Shown here: piece after piece, positions 7,906-16,380 of the stretch | Numbering within the stretch: the stretch's first letter is position 1 | Layout of the letters: every line of letters begins with the position of its first letter | Assembly: GCF_049847105.1 (NCBI RefSeq) | Contig: NZ_JBNCNS010000001.1 | Coordinates: 1,178,001 to 1,242,000, forward strand | DNA: 64,000 nt | Source: Gordonia sp049847105 | GTDB lineage: Bacteria > Actinomycetota > Actinomycetes > Mycobacteriales > Mycobacteriaceae | Reading direction: 5' to 3' | The notes under the pieces: generated by a model | Told to the model about the DNA's origin: nothing | Seen by the model: the letters and a program-made list of their open reading frames with translations, nothing else | The model's database searches: none | Program-made: the position numbers and the translations under genes

Positions 7906-7952
7906 ACGCGATTGACTGATCATCACCAGCCCGAACAACCGAAGGAACAGCG

Positions 7953-8552
7953 ATGACCAGCAACCAGCCCGCCGACCCCCGCCCCGCCTACGCTGCTGCC
8001 ACCGAGTGGGTCACCGGCCTGCTCGCCGCGGTGTCCGACGACCAGCTCACTGCGCCGACCCCGTGCGAGGAGTTCGACGTCCGCATGCTCGCAGCACATG
8101 TGACCGCGACCGCACAGCGCGCCATCGTGTTGGCCGAAGGCGGCGACGTGCTCGCGGTGCCCCGGTTTGCCGAGACCCACGACGCCGAGTCCTTTGCCGC
8201 CCTTGTCGGCCGGGCCGTCGAGTTGTGGTCCGACGACGCCAAGCTCGGCGCGATGGTGCGGGTGCCATGGGGCGAGGTGCCCGGCGCCGGTGCGCTGTGG
8301 GGTTACGTCAGCGAGACCTTTGTGCACGGCTGGGACCTGGCGGTGGCCACTGGCCAACCCGCCGAGGCCGACGCGTCCGTTGTCGAGCCGGTGCTGGCCG
8401 TCGCCCAGCAGTTCATCCCGGCGGAGATCCGTGGCGACACCGAGGTCCCGTTCGGGACCGTCGTCGAGCCGCGGCCAGAGGCCGGGCCGACGGAGCGTCT
8501 CGCGAACTGGACCGGGCGGGATGCGACGAAATGGGTGCGGTCGGTCGCGTGA
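7953..8552 (+). CDS. DinB-like/TIGR03086-type metal-binding protein
   Basis: A 199-residue protein of the actinobacterial family related to mycothiol-dependent maleylpyruvate isomerase and DinB four-helix bundles. Features are the N-terminal PTPCEEFDVRMLAAHV, with a metal-binding His in LAAHV, and FVHGWDLAVATG in the middle, supplying the second conserved His. The C-terminal part (ERLANWTGRD) is typical. The metal is probably divalent, and the reaction is unknown; thiol-dependent transfer is suspected for relatives. It is divergent from the WYL regulator and likely its target. Confidence 0.82.
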   Translation: MTSNQPADPRPAYAAATEWVTGLLAAVSDDQLTAPTPCEEFDVRMLAAHVTATAQRAIVLAEGGDVLAVPRFAETHDAESFAALVGRAVELWSDDAKLGAMVRVPWGEVPGAGALWGYVSETFVHGWDLAVATGQPAEADASVVEPVLAVAQQFIPAEIRGDTEVPFGTVVEPRPEAGPTERLANWTGRDATKWVRSVA

Positions 8553-8752
8553 CGAGGCGTGGTCTCGATTTCGACGCACTGCCGGCGCCGGTGCGAGGGA
8601 TGGCGCGGCACGCTTACGACGACGCATCTTCCTCATCGCCGCCGGCGATACCGCCCTGATTGCGAGAGGCCTCCGCGGTGGCCACCGCACGGTGGGTGAC
8701 ATCCCCGGCAGCCTGATCGTTCTCAGTTGCCGACCGGATACGTGAACGCAGC

Positions 8753-9586
8753 TCACGCCAGGAAGGATGCCAACCGGCGGATGAGCTCTGCCGGTCGGTC
8801 AAGTGGTATCAGGTGCCCGCACTCGGCAATGCGATCGCCGATCACGTTGTCGGCCACTCCGGTCACCTGTTCGAACAGTGCGTCGCCGACCGGTTCGGAC
8901 CCGATGACCAACGTCGGAGTCGCCAGCCTTGTCGCCGAGGTCGCGGTGGCGATCTGCGCTGCCGACGAGGGCATCGCCCGGTAGTACTCGAATCCGCAGC
9001 GCAGTGACTCGATCCCGGAATACGCATTGACGAAGTCATCCCGAATGCCGTGGTCGATGCCTTGCCCATCGAAAGTGCCAGAGCGATAGAAGAAGTCGAG
9101 ATACTCGGCCTCGTGGCCCACCACCACGCGTTCGGCCAGTCCGGGCACCTGATGAAAGCCGAACCACCACGGCGCTCCCGATGACAGGAACGTTTCGGCT
9201 CCCGCCAGTTGCCCCAACAGCGACTCCATCACGACGAGGCGGCCGATCCGGTCCTGATTGTGGAGCGCGAACAGGAACGCCGGCGGGACCCCCGCGTCGA
9301 TTGCGACCACGTCGACGCTCGGGACCAGCAGATGGTCGAGAAGTGCGACGATGTCTCGCGCCAGGTTCTCCGCGTCGTAGCCGTCCGCGGAGCGTTCACT
9401 GTCGCCGAGACCGCGTGAATCCGGCGCGATGACACGCCGATCGCGAGCGAGTACGGACATCGTGGTGGCCCACAGGCGCCAGGTGTGCGGGAATCCGTGG
9501 AGCAGCAGAAGCGGCCGACCTTCGCCGGCCGTGGCAACGTTGATCGAGAGCCGTGACGTCTCCACCTTCCTGACGTCTACCTCCAT
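8753..9586 (-). CDS. Alpha/beta hydrolase, epoxide-hydrolase-like
   Basis: A 277-residue alpha/beta hydrolase. HGFPHTWRLW is the oxyanion-hole segment typical of epoxide hydrolases. The nucleophile elbow reads VVAIDAGVP, with Asp in place of Ser, and ECGHLIPLDRP supplies the catalytic His. An Asp nucleophile suits an epoxide hydrolase or haloalkane dehalogenase better than an esterase. ATG 9586 is preferred to upstream starts because GGAAGGA lies 6 nt before it. It is divergent from a HxlR regulator with an inverted repeat between them. The substrate is unknown. Confidence 0.82.
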   Translation of the reverse strand: MEVDVRKVETSRLSINVATAGEGRPLLLLHGFPHTWRLWATTMSVLARDRRVIAPDSRGLGDSERSADGYDAENLARDIVALLDHLLVPSVDVVAIDAGVPPAFLFALHNQDRIGRLVVMESLLGQLAGAETFLSSGAPWWFGFHQVPGLAERVVVGHEAEYLDFFYRSGTFDGQGIDHGIRDDFVNAYSGIESLRCGFEYYRAMPSSAAQIATATSATRLATPTLVIGSEPVGDALFEQVTGVADNVIGDRIAECGHLIPLDRPAELIRRLASFLA

Positions 9587-9604
9587 CGATGGTCCTTCCA
9601 CTAT

Positions 9605-9639
9605 GGTTTCCAATGGATACCCTGTCACCGTAGGAAACC
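9605..9639. promoter_or_regulatory. Inverted repeat between hydrolase and HxlR gene
   Basis: GGTTTCC at 9605-9611 and GGAAACC at 9633-9639 are perfect 7-bp inverted arms 21 nt apart. A partial third arm, GGATACC, lies at 9615-9621. The element lies 18 bp from the hydrolase start and about 50 bp from the HxlR start, so it is a good candidate HxlR operator. Confidence 0.5.
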
Positions 9640-9688
9640 TGTAGCGATCGTGGAAGTACGCACTTCCCGGAAAGGTGGTTACCGCACA

Positions 9689-10072
9689 GTGCCTACCGCT
9701 CCACACGGCGACCTTCTGGACGCCCAGTGCCCGACGAGATGGCTGCTCGATCGTCTCGGCGGCAAATGGGTCTCGATGATCATCAAACTTCTCGGTGATT
9801 CGTCGGCAGAGATGCGCTTCTCACATCTCCAGCAGCACATGCCCGGGGTGACGCACAAGATGTTGTCGCAGACTCTCAAGCAACTCGTGGCAGACGGGTT
9901 GGTAGAGCGCCGCGTCGAGGACAGCGTGCCGCCTGCCGTCCACTATCGCCTGACACCGCTGGGGGATTCGTTGTCAGCACCTCTGGCGGCGCTTCGGAAC
10001 TGGGCAGAATCACACATGCATGAGATCGATACGATTCACGCCAACCGGCGCGCGGCCGAGCACGCAGAATGA
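9689..10072 (+). CDS. HxlR-family transcriptional regulator
   Basis: A 127-residue winged-helix protein. CPTRWLLDRLGGKWVSMIIKLL is the classic HxlR N-terminus, with the conserved Cys and GGKW. The wing region MLSQTLKQLVADGLVERR and the PPAVHYRLTPLG strand follow. The GTG at 9689 is chosen because a purine-rich GGAAAGG lies upstream and the protein then starts just before the conserved Cys block; a GTG at 9650 would add 13 residues and has no visible ribosome-binding site. It probably regulates the divergent hydrolase in response to electrophiles or redox state through the Cys, as some HxlR proteins do. Confidence 0.87.
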   Translation: MPTAPHGDLLDAQCPTRWLLDRLGGKWVSMIIKLLGDSSAEMRFSHLQQHMPGVTHKMLSQTLKQLVADGLVERRVEDSVPPAVHYRLTPLGDSLSAPLAALRNWAESHMHEIDTIHANRRAAEHAE

Positions 10073-10241
10073 CCTGAAACCAGTCGATTCGACGATCGCT
10101 GACAACATCGAACATGAGGGCGTCGAGTTCGATCAAGGTGCCTTGTCCTGGCCGCGCAACCCATATCAGACCTCGCTGCTCTCAGTCGACCGACGGGTAG
10201 GGCCACGGTGGCGCGAATCGGGCGGCATACGATGGACGTCG

Positions 10242-11564
10242 ATGACCGAAGACCGGATGCCCGACGTTTACGAATCGGGTACTCCGCAACCCGAGGACTC
10301 GCGGCCGGCATCCAGAGGCGCTTTCGCCTCCTTGTCCAACCCGAATTACCGGCTCTATTTCTTCGGACAGGCACTGTCTCTGGTCGGCACCTGGATGCAG
10401 GCCACCGCGCAGGCCTGGCTCGTCCTCACCCTCAGCGGGTCGGCATCGATCCTCGGGGTCATCGTCGCGCTTCAGGCGCTGCCGGTGCTACTCCTCGGGC
10501 CCTACGCGGGCGTGATCGCCGATCGCGTCGATCGCCGCCGGCTGATGATCATCCTGCAGTCCGTCATGGGCGTGCTCGCCGCGGTCCTCGCCGCGCTGAC
10601 CCTCGCCGGCCGGGTGCAGATCTGGCACGTGGCAGTCCTGGCCCTGCTACTCGGGCTCAACAACGCCTTCGAGAATCCGGCTCGCCAGGCCTTCATCCAC
10701 CAGATCGTCGGTGCGTCCTTGATCCGCAATGCGGTCACGCTGAACTCAGTGATGGTCAATGCCGCACGCGCCGTCGGTCCCGGGGTCGCCGGCGTGCTCC
10801 TCGCCGCCGTCGGCGCGGGCTGGTGCTTCGCCATCAATGCCGGGAGTTTCGTCGCGGTCGTCGTATCCCTCATCGCGATGAACACCGCGTCGATCGAACA
10901 CGAGGAACCGATCGCCCGCGCCCGCGGACAGCTGCGCGAAGGACTGCGCTACGTCGCCGGGTTGCCGACGCTGTGGATTCCCCTGGTGATGATGGCGCTG
11001 GTCGGCACCCTCGCCTACGAGTTCCAGGTGTCGTTGCCCGCGGCAGCCAAGGAGACGTTCGACGGCGGGCCGCAGGCCTTCGGGTTCATGACGTCCGCGA
11101 TGGGAATCGGCGCGGTGGTCGGCGGTCTTCTGGTGGCCGCCCGCGGAACCACCGGTCTGCGGCCGCTGACGATCGCGGCGGCAGGTTTCGGGGTGACGAT
11201 CGCGATCACCGCCGTGGCGCCCACCCTGCCGGTCGCGATAGCGGCCCTGTTCTTCGTCGGGTGGCTGAGCGTGACGTTCATGTCCACCGGCAATGCGACA
11301 CTGCAGCTCAACGCCGATCCCCGGATGAGGGGACGGGTGATGTCGCTGTGGTCGGTGGCCTTCATGGGATCGACCCCGATCGGCGGGCCGATCATCGGGG
11401 CGATCAGCGAATCGGCAGGTGCGCGTGTGGGCCTGGCGGTCGGTGCCGCCGCGTGTTTCGTGGCCGCCGGGCTGGGCGTGCTGGTGTGGCGCCGTCGCCG
11501 TGTACCAAAGGCACGCCTGACTCCCACCGACACCCTTACCGCACCGGATACCGGAAATCACTGA
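10242..11564 (+). CDS. MFS transporter (MFS_3/EntS-like exporter)
   Basis: A 440-residue membrane protein with about 12 hydrophobic segments. The start region (NPNYRLYFFGQALSLVGTWMQATAQAWLV) is the hallmark of the EntS-like MFS_3 family, and the conserved loop ADRVDRRRLMII follows TM3. A second RG-RVMSLW motif precedes TM11. Family members export siderophores or small drugs. ATG 10242 is chosen because upstream codons in the same frame do not encode transporter-like sequence. The gene stands alone between HxlR and the LVIVD gene, so no substrate can be assigned. Confidence 0.87.
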   Translation: MTEDRMPDVYESGTPQPEDSRPASRGAFASLSNPNYRLYFFGQALSLVGTWMQATAQAWLVLTLSGSASILGVIVALQALPVLLLGPYAGVIADRVDRRRLMIILQSVMGVLAAVLAALTLAGRVQIWHVAVLALLLGLNNAFENPARQAFIHQIVGASLIRNAVTLNSVMVNAARAVGPGVAGVLLAAVGAGWCFAINAGSFVAVVVSLIAMNTASIEHEEPIARARGQLREGLRYVAGLPTLWIPLVMMALVGTLAYEFQVSLPAAAKETFDGGPQAFGFMTSAMGIGAVVGGLLVAARGTTGLRPLTIAAAGFGVTIAITAVAPTLPVAIAALFFVGWLSVTFMSTGNATLQLNADPRMRGRVMSLWSVAFMGSTPIGGPIIGAISESAGARVGLAVGAAACFVAAGLGVLVWRRRRVPKARLTPTDTLTAPDTGNH

Positions 11565-11628
11565 GTCGAGTTCGTCAAACGGTCTAGGGTGATCGCCACA
11601 CGGAAGTCGGTCGAACCTGGGGGGCTAC

Positions 11629-13200
11629 ATGTCGGGCCGTGCGTTGTTCTCATGTCGGTCGGGCGTCCGCCCACTCATCACCGCGTCAGCCGTTCTCACA
11701 ATGGGCGTGGTGCTGATCTCGATCCTCGGCACCGCCCCGGCCACTGCCGGGACGCACTACTTCCCCGATATCTCGGAGAAGTCGGTACCGAAGGCCGAAT
11801 GCGGCCCGGGGTCACTCCCCGAACGTGGCCTGCAGGGTGAGGTCAGCGCTGAGGACCGCAACTCGGGTCGCAGTACACGCGGCTATCGATGCAATCTGAC
11901 GCAGCTCGGCAACGTGCGCGGCGCCGGCGGCGGGATCGTCTCCGCCACCTACGATCACTGCAGCTATACCGGCAGTCTGTTCCCGGGCGACAACTTCGTG
12001 AAGCAGCCCGGCGTCCAGGTGGTCGACGCCTCGAATCCCGAGCGCCCACGGGTCGTCGGCTCGCTCACCGATCCCGCCATGCGTGGTGGCACCTGGGAAA
12101 CGCTGAAGGTCAACCGGAAACGCAAACTCTTGGCGGCGACCGCTGTCCCATTGCTCTGGGGCGGAGGCCTCTTCGCCATCTACGACATCTCCGATTGCGC
12201 ACACCCCAAACTGCTCAACGCCGGTGGACCGGGCATCACCACGCCGTTGCCGTTCACCTCGCACGAAGGTGGGTTCTCCCCGGACGGCCGCACTTACTGG
12301 GCCTCCGGTCTGTCGCCAGGGCACCTGTCGGCGATCGACGTCTCGAATCCGAGCAGGCCCAGGGTGATCTGGCAGGGGCTGCACAGTCTGCTCGGGCACG
12401 GTTTCGGCATCTCCCCCGACGGCAACCGCATGTACCTCTCCAACATGGCGGGGATCACCGTCCTCGACATCAGCGACGTGCAACGGCGCGCCCCCTATCC
12501 GCAGGTCCCACATCTCGCCGCGTATCTGTGGCCGGACGGCCAGCTCAATCAACATTCGATCCCGGTCACCCACCGATCCCGTCCGTACATCATCACCGCC
12601 GACGAGGGCGGTTCCGGCGGCGTGAAGATCTTCGACGTCAGCTCGGTCGACCGGCCGAGATATGCCGCACAGATCAAACTCGAGATCAATCTCCCCGACA
12701 ATCTCGACCGCAATCTGCGCTCGTCGATGGGCGGCTCGCTGTTCAGCAGCAATCCGCACTACTGCGCCGTCGACCGCCCCACCGATCCAACCACCCTGGC
12801 GTGTGGATGGGAGTCGTCCGGAATCCGGGTCTTCGACATCCGCGACTTCACGAGAATCCGAGAGCTCGCCTACTTCAATCCGCCCGCCCGCAAGGGCGCC
12901 ACCCTCGCCGATGCACCCAACTCGCCGCACGTCCTCGGCTCCGTCATCGGAGTCCCGGCCGTCGATTTCCTGAGTCTCGGGATGTCGATGGCCCATGGGA
13001 AGGTGAAGCTGGGCGACATCATCGGCCCACGTTCCGGCATGGTGGTCGGCGGCGACATGTCCACCGACTGGTGCCTCTCGCCACCCGAGTTCCACGGCAA
13101 CGAGCTCTGGACGACCTGCGCCGACGGCGGGTTCTACGCACTCGCCCTGAGTCCGAAGGTCTACACGCCGCCCGCCGACCAGCAGTCGACGATCGGATGA
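11629..13200 (+). CDS. Secreted LVIVD-repeat beta-propeller protein
   Basis: A 523-residue exported protein. Residues about 1-41 form a Sec signal ending ATAGTHYF. After that come repeats of the form VQVVDASNPERPRVVGS, LSAIDVSNPSRPRVI, ITVLDISDV and VKIFDVSSVDRPRY, the LVIVD repeat that builds a seven-bladed propeller. Several Cys residues in the mature part suggest disulfides. A G-rich box (GGGGGG) precedes the ATG. The stop overlaps the start of the DUF305 gene (ATGA), so the two are co-expressed. The molecular role of LVIVD proteins is unknown; this pairing suggests an envelope or extracellular function. Confidence 0.82.
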   Translation: MSGRALFSCRSGVRPLITASAVLTMGVVLISILGTAPATAGTHYFPDISEKSVPKAECGPGSLPERGLQGEVSAEDRNSGRSTRGYRCNLTQLGNVRGAGGGIVSATYDHCSYTGSLFPGDNFVKQPGVQVVDASNPERPRVVGSLTDPAMRGGTWETLKVNRKRKLLAATAVPLLWGGGLFAIYDISDCAHPKLLNAGGPGITTPLPFTSHEGGFSPDGRTYWASGLSPGHLSAIDVSNPSRPRVIWQGLHSLLGHGFGISPDGNRMYLSNMAGITVLDISDVQRRAPYPQVPHLAAYLWPDGQLNQHSIPVTHRSRPYIITADEGGSGGVKIFDVSSVDRPRYAAQIKLEINLPDNLDRNLRSSMGGSLFSSNPHYCAVDRPTDPTTLACGWESSGIRVFDIRDFTRIRELAYFNPPARKGATLADAPNSPHVLGSVIGVPAVDFLSLGMSMAHGKVKLGDIIGPRSGMVVGGDMSTDWCLSPPEFHGNELWTTCADGGFYALALSPKVYTPPADQQSTIG

Positions 13201-13841
13201 TCACCACCATCCGCGCGGTCGCGACCGCAGGTGTCGCGGTCCTGCTCATCTCGATCGGGGTGGTGGCCGGCGTGGCATGGCAGAGCACCCGCGACGGCAA
13301 CGACACCTCGCACCGCCCGAGCGTCACCGACATCGGGTTCGCCCAGGACATGTCGACCCATCACGACCAGGCGATCCTCATGGCGCAGAGCCTCTCTGCC
13401 GACACGGCACCCGAGATCCGCGGGCTGGCGGACCGGATCGTCGTGGCGCAGACCGCGGAGACGTCGACGATGCGCGGGTGGCTGACGTGGTTCGGTCTCC
13501 CGGTCACCTCGGATCATCCGATGTCGTGGATGGACCACCCGCGGAGCCATCATCACGACGCGCCCTCGGGCGATGGTCCGCCGATGCCCGGGATGGCGAG
13601 CATCGACGAGATCACCCGGCTGTCGGCCGCCCACGGCCGTGCCGCCGAAATCCTCTTCCTGCAGTTGATGATCCGCCACCACCGCGGTGGGATCGACATG
13701 GCCGCGGCAGCGCACAACGATGCCCGGGCGAGCTCTGTGACGAAGCAGCTCGCCCTGACGATGATCAGTGACGAGGGGGACGAGATCGGGCAGATGACCT
13801 TGCTGCTCCGCGCCCGGGATGCGTTGCCACTGCCCACCTGA
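13197..13841 (+). CDS. DUF305 family membrane-anchored or secreted protein
   Basis: A 214-residue protein with an N-terminal hydrophobic segment (VAVLLISIGVVAGVAW) and a ferritin-like DUF305 domain. Conserved Met/His motifs are DMSTHHDQAILMAQ, MIRHHRGGIDMA and a central SHHHDAP loop. DUF305 proteins such as cyanobacterial CopM bind copper in the periplasm, and the Met/His content fits metal binding. Its ATG overlaps the stop of the LVIVD gene by 4 nt. A copper-related envelope function for the pair is inference. Confidence 0.85.
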   Translation: MITTIRAVATAGVAVLLISIGVVAGVAWQSTRDGNDTSHRPSVTDIGFAQDMSTHHDQAILMAQSLSADTAPEIRGLADRIVVAQTAETSTMRGWLTWFGLPVTSDHPMSWMDHPRSHHHDAPSGDGPPMPGMASIDEITRLSAAHGRAAEILFLQLMIRHHRGGIDMAAAAHNDARASSVTKQLALTMISDEGDEIGQMTLLLRARDALPLPT

Positions 13842-13859
13842 GCAGTCGGCCGACCACGA

Positions 13860-14735
13860 TCAATCCCGGTCGATCACCGTGCGTTCGATCCAGTCGGCGA
13901 GGTCGCGCCGCACCTCGTCACGATTGGTCTCGTTGAGGATCTCGTGCCGCGCACCGGGATACACCTTCACGGTGACGTCGGTCAGGCCACCCGCCCGATA
14001 GTGATCGGCGAGCAGAGTCGACAGGGCGAGTCCTCCGTTGACGGGATCCAGATCGCCGACCGCGATGAGGATCGGCAACGACGAGACCATGCCGCCCACG
14101 CGTTCGGGATCGGCGATCGCCCGGGCCTGCACGAACATGTCCTTCCCCGACTCGGCATCGAGACCGAAGCCACACAGGGGATCGGCGACGTAGGCGTCGA
14201 CGATCGCGTCGTCGCGACTCAGCCAGTCGTACTCGGTACGGGCCGGCTCGAACGGAGCATTGAATCCCGACAGATCGATTTCGGTGTCGAGGTCTAGTGC
14301 GGGTTCGAGGCCGTCGAGCGCAGCAGTCCCGCTCAAGACCACCGCGTCGACGGTGTCGCTGTGATCGAGGAGGAACTGCTGCGCGGCGAACGAGCCCATG
14401 CTGTGGGCGATCATCGCCACCGGCAATCCGGGGTATTCGGCGTGCACGCCACCCACGACGACGCCGATGTCGGCGACCAGTCGCTGCCAGCCGTCGGGCC
14501 CGAGGTCACCGGGCTCGCGTCCCCGCAGCACCGACCCGCCGTGGCCGCGGTGATCGTAGGCGTACACCACGAACCCCTCATCGACGAGCGACTCGGCCGT
14601 CTCCGCATACCGCTGTGAGTGTTCTCCCATGCCATGCACCAGCACCACTGCCGCGCGGGCGTCGGCGGCCGGCACCCACCGCCGGGCGAGCAGCGGGCTT
14701 CCGTCGCCTGCGGTCACGGTGAAGGTTTCGGCCAT
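13860..14735 (-). CDS. Alpha/beta hydrolase, monoacylglycerol-lipase-like
   Basis: A 291-residue lysophospholipase-type hydrolase. LVHGMGEHSQRY is the conserved N-terminal HGxGEHSxRY block, YDHRGHGGS the next, AHSMGSFAAQQ holds the Ser nucleophile, DLDPVNGG the acid and GARHEILNE the His. These are the marks of monoacylglycerol lipases, which release fatty acid from monoglycerides. No signal peptide is seen, so it should be cytoplasmic or membrane-associated. It converges on the DUF305 gene with an 18-bp gap. Confidence 0.88.
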   Translation of the reverse strand: MAETFTVTAGDGSPLLARRWVPAADARAAVVLVHGMGEHSQRYAETAESLVDEGFVVYAYDHRGHGGSVLRGREPGDLGPDGWQRLVADIGVVVGGVHAEYPGLPVAMIAHSMGSFAAQQFLLDHSDTVDAVVLSGTAALDGLEPALDLDTEIDLSGFNAPFEPARTEYDWLSRDDAIVDAYVADPLCGFGLDAESGKDMFVQARAIADPERVGGMVSSLPILIAVGDLDPVNGGLALSTLLADHYRAGGLTDVTVKVYPGARHEILNETNRDEVRRDLADWIERTVIDRD

Positions 14736-15048
14736 GGTGCGCTCCTCTACAGGTCCCGACCCCGTCGTCGGTGGTATTCGCGAATCACGCTAGCCCAGCA
14801 TCGGACGTGTTCGGGGCGGTTCACCGATCCGCTCGACCCGCCGCACCGCGGGTCGAGCCGAGAACTCTCAGGTTCGAGGAGTAGCCTCTGCGCGGGTCCC
14901 TCGGACATCTGGTGTCCGAGGCGGCCGAAGTGAAGCGGGAGGCCGGGGCATCGTTACGCAGGAACAACAGATACAACCGCCCGAGCCTCCGCCGAATCCG
15001 GACGAATCGGACAGTGCCACAGTCCAACTCGCAGCCACTGCGGAGCCG
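14736..15048. promoter_or_regulatory. Divergent intergenic region with two perfect hairpins
   Basis: This 313-bp stretch separates the lipase and acyltransferase genes. It holds an 11-bp perfect inverted repeat (GCTCGACCCGC at 14831-14841, partner 14848-14858, 6-nt loop) and an 8-bp one (CTCGGACA at 14900-14907, partner 14913-14920, 5-nt loop). The acyltransferase frame stays open leftward through the second hairpin, and from about 14950 it encodes a Pro/Gln-rich stretch, but no ATG, GTG or TTG occurs there. A GGGAGG box lies at 14937-14942. The region therefore holds promoters and possibly an unrecognised N-terminus. Confidence 0.45.
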
Positions 15049-16380
15049 GTGACCACGCCGGTGACCAAGAAGCCGGATCGGCACCTCTACCAGATCGATT
15101 TCGTCCGGCTGGTGACGTTCGCGGCGGTCATCCTCGACCATGTCCTCCTCGGCATCGCGACGGGCACCGATGTGGGCGCCGGGGCGCTCGGCCTCCTGTT
15201 GCGTTACACCCGGTATTCGTTCTTCGCGTTGACCGGCTTCGTCCTGACGTACCAGTACCGCGACCGTGAGCTGAAACCCCTCACCTTCTGGCGACGTCGA
15301 TACAAGCTGATCGGCCTGCCGTTCGTGGTGTGGAGCCTCTTCTACTGGGTGTACGGACGCTACCGCGCGGGCGGTATGTCCGCTCTGGGCGATCTGGTCG
15401 ATTCGCCCCACTCGATCGCGGTGTCACTCAAGAGCATCTGCTACGACCTCATCACCGGCAACGCGTGGTATCACCTGTACTTCCTGTCGGTGAGCATGCA
15501 GATCTACGCGGTCTTCCCCCTCATCCTGATCGTGCTCCGGAAGACCTGGGGATATCACCGGTACCTACTGCTCGCGAGCTTCGCGGCGCAGACCACATTG
15601 CTGTACTTCATGGTCCGGCCTCCGCTCGACTTCTTCACCCATGGCCCGCAGCACATGCTGTGGTCGCACCTCGTCGCGACGATCCTGCCCTATCAGTTCT
15701 TCGTGCTCGCCGGATGTGTTGCAGCGATGCACTACCCGGCGTTCCAAGGTTTCATGATCCGGTGGCGCCGGCAGTTGATCGCCGGCGCGGCCGTGGTGAT
15801 CGTCCTGACGCTGCTCTATTACCTGCACGAGACGCACATGGGCGAGACCATCTTCCGGGCCACCAACGTGTTCATGGTGCACAACACATTCGCCTACATC
15901 GCGATCATCACGATCCTCTACTGCCTGGGCACGGTCTGGCAGAGCCGTCGCACCAAGGGCTCCGTACCCGACAACTTCATGCGGACCGCCGCCGACCGGT
16001 CGTTCGGCATCTACTTGGCGCACGCGCTCGCACTCAGCGAATTGATGCCCATCATCTCCGAGCATCGGAATCTACCGACCTGGCCGCTGATCCTGGTCGC
16101 CTACGTGGGCACCGTCGCGTTGACGATCTTCATCGTGGAGGTGTTGCGCCGCAGCCCGATCAGTCTGATCACGACCGGCCGCAGCACCATCGATTGGCGA
16201 ACCCAGAATGCCGGCAGATCGATGGCCGTGGCGACCATTGCCATCGCTCTGGGCGTGCTCCTGCGCGTCGTGTTCGCTGCTCTCGTGGGCGATCTCATCG
16301 TCGCCACGGGTGCTCTGCTGCTCGTCTCCGCCGGTCTCGCGTTCTGGCGTCAGCGCCGCGCCGCTACTGCAGCGCTCTGA
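15049..16380 (+). CDS. Membrane acyltransferase (acyltransferase 3 family)
   Basis: A 443-residue integral membrane protein with about 10-11 hydrophobic segments. The N-terminus (YQIDFVRLVTFAAVILDHV) is the acyltransferase 3 entry helix with the conserved Arg and His. TGFVLTYQYRDR and the later SFGIYLAHALAL are further family landmarks. Such enzymes O-acylate surface glycans, lipids or secondary metabolites. The start is GTG 15049, with GTG 15061 as alternative; the frame upstream is open without a standard start. Its end overlaps the convergent SGNH hydrolase end by 17 bp. Confidence 0.87.
   Translation: MTTPVTKKPDRHLYQIDFVRLVTFAAVILDHVLLGIATGTDVGAGALGLLLRYTRYSFFALTGFVLTYQYRDRELKPLTFWRRRYKLIGLPFVVWSLFYWVYGRYRAGGMSALGDLVDSPHSIAVSLKSICYDLITGNAWYHLYFLSVSMQIYAVFPLILIVLRKTWGYHRYLLLASFAAQTTLLYFMVRPPLDFFTHGPQHMLWSHLVATILPYQFFVLAGCVAAMHYPAFQGFMIRWRRQLIAGAAVVIVLTLLYYLHETHMGETIFRATNVFMVHNTFAYIAIITILYCLGTVWQSRRTKGSVPDNFMRTAADRSFGIYLAHALALSELMPIISEHRNLPTWPLILVAYVGTVALTIFIVEVLRRSPISLITTGRSTIDWRTQNAGRSMAVATIAIALGVLLRVVFAALVGDLIVATGALLLVSAGLAFWRQRRAATAAL

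Noticed and set aside
8614..8802. A 62-codon minus-strand frame after the epoxide-hydrolase-like gene
   Set aside because: It needs a TTG start inside the hydrolase end and I recognise no family. The hydrophilic tail (VTHRAVATAEASRNQGG) looks protein-like, so it was left unannotated rather than ruled out.
11889..13841. A 650-codon frame joining the LVIVD region to DUF305
   Set aside because: The first two thirds are an out-of-frame shadow of the LVIVD gene; only the last 214 codons, from ATG 13197, encode protein-like sequence.
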